Shown here piece after piece: positions 56,284 to 64,000 of a stretch of 64,000 nt of DNA; the stretch's first letter is position 1; every line of letters begins with the position of its first letter. The stretch is from Methylophilus sp. 13. Lineage in GTDB: Bacteria; Pseudomonadota; Gammaproteobacteria; Burkholderiales; Methylophilaceae. The notes beneath the pieces are model-generated. The model searched no databases. It was not told the DNA's origin and saw only the letters and a list, made by a program, of their open reading frames with translations. Location of the stretch: contig NZ_JADKYR010000008.1 in NCBI RefSeq assembly GCF_015354335.1, forward strand, positions 1 through 64,000, given 5' to 3'. The position numbers were made by a program, and so were the translations under genes.

Positions 56284-56671
56284 TGCGCTTACCGCCATCC
56301 ACACTGTAGCCGCCTGGACCAAATGCGATCACAATCAGCAAACCACCGACGATGGTCATGTTTTTAAGAAACATAATGACTTGCAGCGGGTCGGCCATAT
56401 TGCTGTGAAACACCAGCGCAGTGACAAAGGTAAACAGCGCAATGCCAGCCGCAGCCAGCTGTGCACGAAACCCCAGCAGCAAGGCAAGACCCAAGCCAAG
56501 CTCAACCACCAGCGCTACTGCATAAGCCAGCTGCGGCATCGGCAAATGCGCACTTTCGATATAGGCCAGCGTGCCCGCAGGATCCAGCACCTTGCCCACG
56601 CCACTCACAATAAACACCAACGATAACAACACACGCCCCAACAAACTGATCCAACGTTGCCGTACATTCAT
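56267..56671 (-). CDS. DoxX family membrane protein (copy 2)
   Basis: 134 residues, four membrane helices. Clearly paralogous to the gene at 54826-55215: they share the LLS.(I/V)FI(I/V)SG start, the ELxLGxALLxG centre and the end MFLKNMTIVGGLLIVIAFGPGGYSVD. Its 3' end overlaps the converging LysR gene by 17 bp. It has its own leader region (56672-56700) with a GGAG-like ribosome site. Confidence 0.87.
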   Translation of the reverse strand: MNVRQRWISLLGRVLLSLVFIVSGVGKVLDPAGTLAYIESAHLPMPQLAYAVALVVELGLGLALLLGFRAQLAAAGIALFTFVTALVFHSNMADPLQVIMFLKNMTIVGGLLIVIAFGPGGYSVDGGKRIMLPQ

Positions 56672-56899
56672 CTTGATCGCTCCTTGTCATTATTTGGATT
56701 GCGCAAGCGTCGCCCGCCCCCATGATTCCACCGGCCAGTGCATTGCGGCAATCTTAACCCGCGACTCAGCTCAAAACCGAATACCGGTGTATCACATTTG
56801 TTACTCTGCACCATTCAGCACAGAATTACCAGCACCCATTGACATTAAATAATTACAGTGTTAACTTAACATTGTTACATTTAATTTCAGTGGTCAGCC

Positions 56900-57538
56900 A
56901 TGCCCCCCAAGGTTAAGACAGAAGTCGAGAAGCAAGCGATCAGGATGCTGATCATGGATGCTGCGCGCGAACTGTTTATTCACCAGGGGATAGAAGCGGT
57001 CACCATGCGCGCGGTCGCCCAACGGGTAGGCTATACCGCCACCAGCCTCTATCTGTATTTCAGTGACAAAGAAGCCCTGATCCGGGCGGTGGTCGATGCC
57101 GACTTCCTCAAACTGGCGCAGGCACTCAAAAGCACCTTTGAAATCAGCGACCCCTTGCAGCGATTTTTGCAATTTGGCCAACACTACATCGAGTTTGCAC
57201 TGAAGTATCCCAATCACTACCGCATGATGTTCATGACGCCTCATCCGCCTTTGGCACCGGAACTGTCCAGCATCGAGCGTCACAACCCGGAGCAGGATGC
57301 TTACGCGCAGCTGATTGAAGTGGTGACCAGCGCCTGGCAGGCAGGCATCTTCCGGCCGACACTGACTGACCCTGTGCTGATTGCGCAGACGGTATGGTCC
57401 GCCATGCATGGTCTCTGCGCCTTACAAATCAATATGTGCCATGACACCTGGGTCAACTGGCGGCCTCTAGAATCGCGCATGCAGGCCATGGTACAGATGT
57501 GGACGAATGGTTTTTTGAAAGCCCCTACCCATGAATAA
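56900..57538 (+). CDS. TetR-family regulator of the RND pump
   Basis: 212 residues. The N-terminal helix-turn-helix is VTMRAVAQRVGYTATSLYLYFSDKEALIRAV, followed by a larger C-terminal domain with a TetR_C tail (FALKYPNHYRMMFMTPHP). Its stop overlaps the adaptor start by 8 bp, so it is co-transcribed with and probably represses the pump operon. The upstream AT-rich region has near-symmetric ..GTTAACTTAAC.. at about 56860 that could be its operator. Confidence 0.9.
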   Translation: MPPKVKTEVEKQAIRMLIMDAARELFIHQGIEAVTMRAVAQRVGYTATSLYLYFSDKEALIRAVVDADFLKLAQALKSTFEISDPLQRFLQFGQHYIEFALKYPNHYRMMFMTPHPPLAPELSSIERHNPEQDAYAQLIEVVTSAWQAGIFRPTLTDPVLIAQTVWSAMHGLCALQINMCHDTWVNWRPLESRMQAMVQMWTNGFLKAPTHE

Positions 57539-58616
57539 CGCTCGCCTTTATTTATACAGCCTGGCCCTCATGACCGTATTGAGCGGCTGCCAACCTGAGA
57601 CAGAGGCGCCAGCTGCGCCGCGCCCGGTGTGGGTGATGACCATCGCAGACAGCGCAGTCGCAACCACCGCCCGCTACACCGGCGAAGTGAAGTCGCGCTA
57701 TGAGTCGAATATTGGCTTCAGAATTAGCGGCAAAATCATTACGCGTGCCGTCAATGTCGGTGAGCTGGTTAAAAAAGGGCAACTCATTGCGCAACTGGAT
57801 CCAAGCGATACCCGTTTGAATGCCCAATCTGCCAGCGCCGAAGTGCAAACCGCACAGGCCAACCTGGCGCTGGCGCAAACTGAGCTGGCCAGACGCCAGC
57901 AACTTTACCGCCAGCAATTCATTTCAAAATCGGCCCTGGACAGCTACGAGACACAAGTGAAAACCAGTGCAGCGCGGCTAGAGCAGGCCAAATCGCAAGC
58001 CGTAGTCAGCCAGCATCAAACAGGCTACACCCAACTACTGGCAGACCGTAGCGGTGCCATCGGCATGATACAGGCCGAGCCGGGACAAGTGGTGGCCGCC
58101 GGACAAACCATTGCCCGGATTTACGACTTGCAAACGCTGGAAATCCAGATTGCCGTCCCCGAAACCGTGATTGATACCCTGCACCCCGGTGATCAGGCCA
58201 GCGTAACGCTGCAGGGCCTGCCCCACGCCTATCAGGGCCGTATTCGCGAAATTGCGCCAGCAGCCAATAGCCAGACCCACGCCTTCGATCTGCGCATCCA
58301 GTTGCTGGATGCCGATGCCAAAATCAAACTGGGCATGACCGCAGACGTGCGCTTTTTATCAGGTGCAGCCAGACAAACTATCTTGGTCCCGAGCACGGCG
58401 GTCACCCAATTTGCCGACCACCCCAGCGTCTGGGTGATCGATGCGCAACAGCAGGCGCATCGGCGCGCAGTGACCACCGGCAACGTCACTGAAGCGGGCG
58501 TAGAAATCACCTCAGGCTTGCAAGCCAACGAGACCATTGCCACCATCGGCGTGCATACCCTGACAGAGGGCATGCGCGTGCAGGCCGTCACCCCTGGCCC
58601 GGAGGTATTGCGCTAA
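57531..58616 (+). CDS. RND efflux periplasmic adaptor (lipoprotein)
   Basis: 361 residues. The lipobox LSGC (about residue 19) anchors it to the inner membrane. The barrel-sandwich/hairpin domain includes YESNIGFRISGKIITRAVNVGE and a helical hairpin (QSASAEVQTAQANLALAQTEL), followed by the beta-barrel and membrane-proximal domains. It links the permease to a TolC-type channel. Its stop and the permease start share TAATG. A TolC-family gene is encoded 4 kb downstream, but separated by pcm. Confidence 0.93.
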   Translation: MNNARLYLYSLALMTVLSGCQPETEAPAAPRPVWVMTIADSAVATTARYTGEVKSRYESNIGFRISGKIITRAVNVGELVKKGQLIAQLDPSDTRLNAQSASAEVQTAQANLALAQTELARRQQLYRQQFISKSALDSYETQVKTSAARLEQAKSQAVVSQHQTGYTQLLADRSGAIGMIQAEPGQVVAAGQTIARIYDLQTLEIQIAVPETVIDTLHPGDQASVTLQGLPHAYQGRIREIAPAANSQTHAFDLRIQLLDADAKIKLGMTADVRFLSGAARQTILVPSTAVTQFADHPSVWVIDAQQQAHRRAVTTGNVTEAGVEITSGLQANETIATIGVHTLTEGMRVQAVTPGPEVLR

Positions 58617-61600
58617 TGAGCGAACACACCACACCAGCGCATAAAGCCACCGGCCCCTCGCTGTCGCAGCGCTTCAACCTCTCGACCTGGGCCCTCAAAA
58701 ACCAGGCCCTGGTGCTGTATTTCATTTTGCTGACCTTGCTCGCCGGCAGCTTTGCCTATACCCACCTCGGGCAATCTGAAGACCCGCCCTTTACCTTTAA
58801 AGTCATGCTGGTGCGCGCCAGCTGGCCGGGCGCCTCTGCGCAAGAGGTTGAGCAGCAGATCACAGATAAAATTGAAGAAAAACTGCAAGAAATCCCCTCC
58901 ATCGATTACACCAGCAGCTATTCACGCCCGGGTGAGTCGGTGGTGTTTATTGTCATTCGCGATAATACCTTCTCCGAAAAAATCCCCGAGCTCTGGTATC
59001 AGGTACGCAAAAAAATTGGCGACATCCGCCACACCTTTCCACGCGACCTGCAAAGCCTGACCTTTAACGATGAGTTCAGCGACGTCTATGGCAGCATGTA
59101 TGCCATCACCGCCGACGGCCTCAACCCGCAACAACTGAAAAGACAAGCCGAATGGGTAAGAGCGCGTCTGCTCAAACTACCCGATGTGGAAAAAGTTGAT
59201 TTGTTTGGTGAGCAACCACAAAAAATCATCATCGAAATTTCCAATCAAAAACTCACTTCCCTGGGCATCACGCCGGCACAACTGGTGCAAATCCTGCAAC
59301 AGCAAAACAGTGTCGTTGGTGCTGGGACCTTTGATGCAGGCCCGGAAAGAATCCGCCTGGATGTCAGTGGTCGCTTGCAAACACTGGAGAATTTACGCCA
59401 GTTTCCGATTCGGGCAGGGAATCAGAACCTGAGGCTGGGCGAGATTGCCACCATTAAACGCGGCTATGCCAATCCGCCGGCAGAGCGCATTCACTTCAAC
59501 GGCACGCCCACCTTGCTGATCGGGGTCAGCATGCAGGCCGGCGGGGACGTCATTGCCTTGGGCAAGGCCATGCAAAGCACCATACGCAGCGTGCAAACAC
59601 AATTACCGGTCGGCGTGCAATTGCATCTGGTCACCTCGCAGCCCGAGATCGTGCAACACTCGGTGCATGATTTTGTCCGCTCCCTCATTGAAGCCTTGCT
59701 GATTGTGCTGGCGGTGAGCCTGCTCTCCCTGGGCTGGCGGACCGGCATTGTGGTCGCCGTCGCCATCCCGATTGTGCTGGCCGGGACATTTCTGCTCATG
59801 GACTGGTTTCAGATTGGCCTGCACAAAATTTCGCTGGGCGCTCTGATTTTAGCGCTAGGCTTGCTGGTCGATGATGCGATTATTGCGGTCGAAATGATGG
59901 CGGCCAAAATGGAACAAGGCTGGGAGCGTATGCAAGCCGCTTCGTTTGCCTTCACCTCTACCGCCATGCCCATGCTGACCGGCACGCTGGTTACAGTGGC
60001 AGGCTTTCTGCCGATTGCCACCGCTGTCTCCTCAACCGGCGAATATACCCGCTCCATCTTCCAGGTCTCGGCCATTGCACTGAGTCTATCCTGGATTGCC
60101 GCGGTGATTGTCGTGCCCTTTTTAGGCTATCACTTGCTGCCAGATGCCGCCGCACATGCCCAACCTTCACTCTGGCGCCGGCTCAAGTATAAATTAGGCT
60201 TTAAAAGCGATGATCAAGAAGCGAGCGCTCACAATGAAGAGACACTGTATGCCACGCCGTTTTACCAGCGCCTGCAAGGTACGGTCAGCTGGTGTGTCCA
60301 GCACAAGGGCCTGGTGATTCTGGCAACCATCGCCTTGTTTGTGGTTGCCATGCTGAGTTTTGGCAAAGTACAGCAACAGTTTTTCCCCGACTCGACCCGC
60401 CTCGAAATTGTGGTCGATTTGCGTCTGGCCGAGAATGCCAGCGACCAGTCCACCGAAGCGGCCGTGACCAAACTCGAGCGCTGGCTCAACGATTGGCAAG
60501 CAAAACATGGCAAGGTGGAGAATGTCGTGTCCTACCTTGGCTCAGGTGCACCCCGCTACTACTTGCCGCTAGACGTGCAATTGCCACACCGCGCCTTTGC
60601 CCAACTGGTGATTTTGACTAAAGACCTGCAACAGCGTGAAGCCTTGCGCACAGATCTGCTGAACTTGTTTCAACACGATTTTCCACAACTCCGCGCCTCG
60701 GTATTGCGGCTGGAAAATGGGCCGCCGGTCGGCTTTCCGGTGCAGTTCCGCGTCGACGGCAAAAACCTGAAAGCGATCCGTGAGGTGGCGCACCAGATTG
60801 CAGACGCGATGCGCGCCAACCCGCACCTGATCAATGTGCAATTGGGCTGGGAAGAACCGAGCAAAGTGATCCACATTGAGGTGGACCAGCACAAGGCGCG
60901 CCTGCTCGGCATCCATTCGCCAGACATCGCGCAGTTACTCAACACGCAGTATTACGAACAGGTGGTCAGCGAGTTCAGGGAGGCGAATGAGCGCATAGAC
61001 CTGGTCATGCGTAGTCCGGTCGATGAGCATGCGCAACTGTCGCAAATCGGCCAATTAACGGTATTAAGCCAGAATGGCGAGCGCGTGCCGCTGGCGCAAG
61101 TGGCCACCATTGAATATGGCTTTGAAGAAGGCGTGATCTGGCGTCGCAACCGCGTGCCTTCGCTCACGGTGCGTGCGCATTTGCGCGGCAAAATGCAGGC
61201 GCCGGTGGTCTCCGGCCAGGTGCAACAAGCCATTGCACCGATTTTGCAGCACTTGCCGGCAGGCGTCACCGTAGAAACCGGTGGCGCGATTGAAGAGTCC
61301 GCCAAAGGCGCCAGCTCGGTGGTCAAAGGCGTCCCGCTGTTTTTAGCCGCTGTATTCACGTTGCTGATGCTGCAACTGCGCAGCTTGGCTAATGTCTTTC
61401 TGGTGGTATTGACCGCGCCCTTGGGCATGATAGGCATTAGCTTTGCCCTGCTGATTTTTAATATGCCGTTTGGCTTTGTCGCCATGCTGGGCAGCATTGC
61501 GCTCTCCGGCATGATCATGCGTAACTCGGTCATTCTGGTCGACCAGATCAATCAGGACATTGCCGAGGGCGCCTCGCTCGAGCAAGCGGTAGTGCAATCG

Positions 61601-61816
61601 ACCGTGCGCCGCTTCCGGCCGATTGTACTCACGGCCGCTGCAGCCATTCTGGCCATGATTCCGCTGACGCGTAGCGTGTTCTTCGGGCCGATGGCAGTCG
61701 CGATTATGGGCGGGCTGGCCGCCGCCACCTTGCTGACCATTTTGTTTGTGCCGGCACTATACGCGTTCTGGGCCCGTTTGACCGACAGAACCATGCAATC
61801 ATGGCGCAATCAATGA
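58616..61816 (+). CDS. RND efflux permease (HAE1/AcrB superfamily)
   Basis: 1066 residues, the full 12-helix, two-lobed RND layout. The proton-relay aspartate pair is present in GLLVDDAIIAVEMM in helix 4. The helix-10 position usually occupied by lysine appears as SGMIMRNSVILVDQ, with arginine nearby. The N-terminus has about 20 extra polar residues. It exports hydrophobic or amphiphilic compounds with its adaptor; the substrate cannot be told from sequence. The tetR-adaptor-permease operon is complete without its own outer-membrane gene. Confidence 0.94.
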   Translation: MSEHTTPAHKATGPSLSQRFNLSTWALKNQALVLYFILLTLLAGSFAYTHLGQSEDPPFTFKVMLVRASWPGASAQEVEQQITDKIEEKLQEIPSIDYTSSYSRPGESVVFIVIRDNTFSEKIPELWYQVRKKIGDIRHTFPRDLQSLTFNDEFSDVYGSMYAITADGLNPQQLKRQAEWVRARLLKLPDVEKVDLFGEQPQKIIIEISNQKLTSLGITPAQLVQILQQQNSVVGAGTFDAGPERIRLDVSGRLQTLENLRQFPIRAGNQNLRLGEIATIKRGYANPPAERIHFNGTPTLLIGVSMQAGGDVIALGKAMQSTIRSVQTQLPVGVQLHLVTSQPEIVQHSVHDFVRSLIEALLIVLAVSLLSLGWRTGIVVAVAIPIVLAGTFLLMDWFQIGLHKISLGALILALGLLVDDAIIAVEMMAAKMEQGWERMQAASFAFTSTAMPMLTGTLVTVAGFLPIATAVSSTGEYTRSIFQVSAIALSLSWIAAVIVVPFLGYHLLPDAAAHAQPSLWRRLKYKLGFKSDDQEASAHNEETLYATPFYQRLQGTVSWCVQHKGLVILATIALFVVAMLSFGKVQQQFFPDSTRLEIVVDLRLAENASDQSTEAAVTKLERWLNDWQAKHGKVENVVSYLGSGAPRYYLPLDVQLPHRAFAQLVILTKDLQQREALRTDLLNLFQHDFPQLRASVLRLENGPPVGFPVQFRVDGKNLKAIREVAHQIADAMRANPHLINVQLGWEEPSKVIHIEVDQHKARLLGIHSPDIAQLLNTQYYEQVVSEFREANERIDLVMRSPVDEHAQLSQIGQLTVLSQNGERVPLAQVATIEYGFEEGVIWRRNRVPSLTVRAHLRGKMQAPVVSGQVQQAIAPILQHLPAGVTVETGGAIEESAKGASSVVKGVPLFLAAVFTLLMLQLRSLANVFLVVLTAPLGMIGISFALLIFNMPFGFVAMLGSIALSGMIMRNSVILVDQINQDIAEGASLEQAVVQSTVRRFRPIVLTAAAAILAMIPLTRSVFFGPMAVAIMGGLAAATLLTILFVPALYAFWARLTDRTMQSWRNQ

Positions 61817-62000
61817 TAGGACGCTGCTATGCATGCAAATGGCTCAGCCAGACAAGGCGCGATTAAAAAATTTCGACGCCGCATAGATTGAATAGGTAAG
61901 GTGCAATTTTTTATGCGCAACGCAGTATCGCAACGAAAGTTGAATGAATAGAAGTGCCCTATAATGTTTTTTCTCTTTAACCGGATAGTGGGATTCAAAA

Positions 62001-62657
62001 ATGACAGACCAGGCAACCGCACGTTTTAACATGATTGAGCAACAAATCCGCACCTGGGAGGTGCTGGACCCGCAAGTATTGGCCACGCTGAGCAACACGC
62101 CGCGTGAAGCGTTTGTGCCAGACGCCTACCGTGGCCTGGCGTTTGCCGATATTGAAATCCCGCTGGACATGGGTCAGCACATGCTGAGCCCAAAAATCGA
62201 AGGGCGTTTTTTGCAAGCGCTGCAACTGCAAGCCAAAGACAAAGTGCTACTGGTCGGCGCTGGCAGCGGCCATCTGGCCGCACTGATGGCGCAACACTGT
62301 GCCCAAGTCACGGCGCTGGAGATCTTCCCCGAACTGTGCGCGCTGACCGCGAAAAATCTGGCCAAACAAGGCATCCAGAATGTACAGCTGATTGAGGCCG
62401 ATGGTCACAATGGCTATGAAGCCAAAGCCCCTTATGACGCCATCGTGTTTACCGCCTCCAGCCCGGTGGAGCCCGAAGGCGTGCGATACCAGTTGAGCAT
62501 TGGTGGCCGTATGCTCATCGTGCTGGGCAAAGCCCCGGTCATGCAGGCGACGCTGGTACAACGTCTGGCCGAGCACAGCTTCAAACAAGATGTACTGTTT
62601 GAAACCAGCCTGACTGAAATGCAAAACGCACCACAGGCTCTGGCCTTTACTTTTTAA
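62001..62657 (+). CDS. Protein-L-isoaspartate O-methyltransferase family
   Basis: 218 residues. It has the family N-terminus (MIEQQIRTWEVLDPQVLATLSNTPREAFVP shape), the SAM site as VLLVGAGSGHLAALMA and ALEIFPELCALT. The catalytic-loop region MGQHMLSPKIEGR replaces the usual GQTISQP, as in the shorter beta-proteobacterial pcm paralogues found next to tolC. It may therefore not repair isoaspartate. A TATAAT is at 61960-61965 upstream. It is followed by tolC after 23 bp. Confidence 0.85.
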   Translation: MTDQATARFNMIEQQIRTWEVLDPQVLATLSNTPREAFVPDAYRGLAFADIEIPLDMGQHMLSPKIEGRFLQALQLQAKDKVLLVGAGSGHLAALMAQHCAQVTALEIFPELCALTAKNLAKQGIQNVQLIEADGHNGYEAKAPYDAIVFTASSPVEPEGVRYQLSIGGRMLIVLGKAPVMQATLVQRLAEHSFKQDVLFETSLTEMQNAPQALAFTF

Positions 62658-62680
62658 CACCTCATGTCTGTTTAATATCT

Positions 62681-64000
62681 ATGCCTAGCCCTGTCTATTT
62701 GAGAGTAGTGATGCTGATTGCCAGCCTGTGGTGGTCGGCACACGCCAGTGCTGCCGCGCAAAGCCTGGTAGACGTGTATCAGGAAGCCCTCGCCAGTGAT
62801 CCGGTGCTGGCCTCGGCGGGCAGTGCCAATCAGGCTGCGCAAGAAGTGATAGAACAGGCCAAAGCTGGCTACCGTCCTTCAGTGAATTTCACGGCGGGCG
62901 CGAATGCCAACCGCACCGATTTAAAAATCGTCGGTAGCCAGGCGCCCTTCCCCGGCGGGCGCAACAACTACGAAGCTTATCAGGCACAGCTACAAGCCAG
63001 ACAACCGCTTTTCCGCAAAGAGGCCCTGGAGCGCATAGACCAAAGCAAGGTGCAGGTGAGCATCGCTGACAAGCAATATCACCTGGCACAACAAAACCTC
63101 ATGTTACGCACCACGCAGGCCTATTTTGAGGTGCTGCTGGCGCAAGACCGCAACATGCTGATCACCGCGCAAAAAGAAGCCATTCAGCGCCAGTTGCAAC
63201 AGGCCAAGGCCAATTTTGAGGTGGGCACCACCACCATTACCGACGTCAATGAAGCGCAAGCGCGCTATGACCTGATCGTGGCGCAAGAGCTGGCCGCACT
63301 CAATGACATTGATATTGCCAAACGCAGCCTGCAGGCGATCACTGGCAAATTGCCAGAACGCCTGGCCAGTGTGCGCGAAGATATCCAGATCAGCCCCAGC
63401 CTCAAGCCCATGCAAGAATGGCAAGCGGTCGCCCATGCCAGCAACCTGAATATCCAGATTCAGCAAGAAACGGTACAGGTGAATGAAAAAGATATTGAAA
63501 TCGCGCGCGCCGGGCATTACCCCACCGTAGATGCCGTCGCCAACTATCAGGACAGCTACGCCAATGGCGGCCAGTACGGGTTTGGTGCCGATCTGAAAAG
63601 TGCCAGTATAGGCGTGGAAGTCTCTGTGCCGCTCTATCAAGGTGGGGCCGTGAATTCACGCGTGCGCCAGGCCGCCTACAATCGGCAAAAAGCTCTCGAT
63701 GACTTACAAAACGTCATGCGCCAGACCACTCTGGAAACCCAACGTGCCTACCTCAACCTGAACACCAGCATCGCGCAGGTCAAAGCGCTTGAGCAAGCGC
63801 TCAAAAGCAGCCAAAGCCAGCTCGACTCCACCAAGCTCGGTTACGAAGTCGGCATACGCACCAGCGTAGATGTACTCAACGCCCAGCAGCAATATTACAG
63901 CGCCAACCGTGATTTATTGCAGGCCCGCTATAACTACCTGGTGAATATCATTCGCCTCAAAACCGCCAGCGGCATCGTCTCCGAAGCCGACCTGCAAGAC
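62681..64000 (+). CDS. tolC: TolC-family outer-membrane channel (partial, runs off the window)
   Basis: The frame is open for 440 codons to the window end without a stop. A signal peptide (LIASLWWSAHASAA) precedes TolC repeats: SLVDVYQEALASDPVLASA, ATYFEVLLAQD-like TQAYFEVLLAQDRNMLI, the loop YPTVDAVANYQ, and the second repeat TRAYLNL-like QRAYLNLNTSIAQV with GYEVGIRTSVDVLNAQQQYY. TolC trimers form the outer-membrane exit duct for RND pumps and type I secretion. The pcm-tolC pair is common in this class. It could serve the RND pump encoded just upstream. Confidence 0.93.
   Translation, partial: MPSPVYLRVVMLIASLWWSAHASAAAQSLVDVYQEALASDPVLASAGSANQAAQEVIEQAKAGYRPSVNFTAGANANRTDLKIVGSQAPFPGGRNNYEAYQAQLQARQPLFRKEALERIDQSKVQVSIADKQYHLAQQNLMLRTTQAYFEVLLAQDRNMLITAQKEAIQRQLQQAKANFEVGTTTITDVNEAQARYDLIVAQELAALNDIDIAKRSLQAITGKLPERLASVREDIQISPSLKPMQEWQAVAHASNLNIQIQQETVQVNEKDIEIARAGHYPTVDAVANYQDSYANGGQYGFGADLKSASIGVEVSVPLYQGGAVNSRVRQAAYNRQKALDDLQNVMRQTTLETQRAYLNLNTSIAQVKALEQALKSSQSQLDSTKLGYEVGIRTSVDVLNAQQQYYSANRDLLQARYNYLVNIIRLKTASGIVSEADLQD

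Overview
The window looks like chromosomal DNA of a betaproteobacterial methylotroph, most likely Methylophilaceae (Methylophilus-like). This is an inference from roughly even base composition, a beta-type housekeeping gene set, a full-length gnd (6-phosphogluconate dehydrogenase, used in the ribulose monophosphate cycle) and a quinoprotein-relay zinc hydrolase of the kind linked to PQQ enzymes. I found no rRNA, tRNA, CRISPR array, prophage or intact insertion sequence.

Layout. 0.2-3.3 kb: thiO and a Kef-type antiporter. 3.5-8.1 kb: kdsD-lptC-lptA-lptB-rpoN, the LPS export and sigma-54 cluster, with kdsC absent. 8.2-15.5 kb: tyrS/anmK, gltA, erpA, bactofilin, a short membrane coiled-coil protein, argC, rpsI-rplM. 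15.8-21.6 kb: a FimV-like protein and the leftward run thiS-thiG-apaG-mltA-ubiC-ubiA. 21.7-22.3 kb: a sigma-54 promoter, a 59-residue protein of unknown role and a structured RNA segment ending in a strong terminator. 22.4-36.8 kb: gnd, a dienelactone-hydrolase-like gene, a periplasmic protease, hemL, gltBD, hemE and an ArnT-like glycosyltransferase. 37-43 kb: cytochrome b561, zinc hydrolase, then creBCD and an M23 peptidase in DNA that reads as more AT-rich. 42.9-46.6 kb: a tight four-gene leftward operon (thermostable-hemolysin-family protein, AMP-ligase, diiron-oxidase-like protein, SDR). 47-49.4 kb: a PAP2 phosphatase and an EptA-like phosphoethanolamine transferase. 49.4-54 kb: a PstS-like protein and porin, divergent from a sensor kinase and an NtrC-family sigma-54 activator. 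54-56.7 kb: a DODA-type dioxygenase and two DoxX paralogues around a LysR regulator. 56.9-61.8 kb: TetR and a two-gene RND efflux operon. 62-64 kb: a pcm-like methyltransferase and a TolC-family channel cut by the window end.

The strongest new signal is a probable sigma-54 regulon. Two intergenic regions 10 kb apart (36966-37021 and 46694-46749) each carry two copies of a TGCA-N5-TGCA palindrome, in both cases exactly 41 bp apart start to start. Each pair lies 51-54 bp upstream of a near-consensus -24/-12 promoter on the minus strand, serving the ArnT-like gene and the hemolysin-family operon. The second pair also lies about 100 bp upstream of a near-perfect sigma-54 promoter on the plus strand, serving PAP2-eptA. 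The arrangement suggests one enhancer-binding protein coordinating lipid A / envelope modification with an uncharacterised acyl-metabolite operon. The NtrC-type pair at 50.9-54.0 kb is the nearest candidate regulator. A fourth sigma-54 promoter (21740-21755), without that enhancer motif, precedes the small protein and structured RNA.
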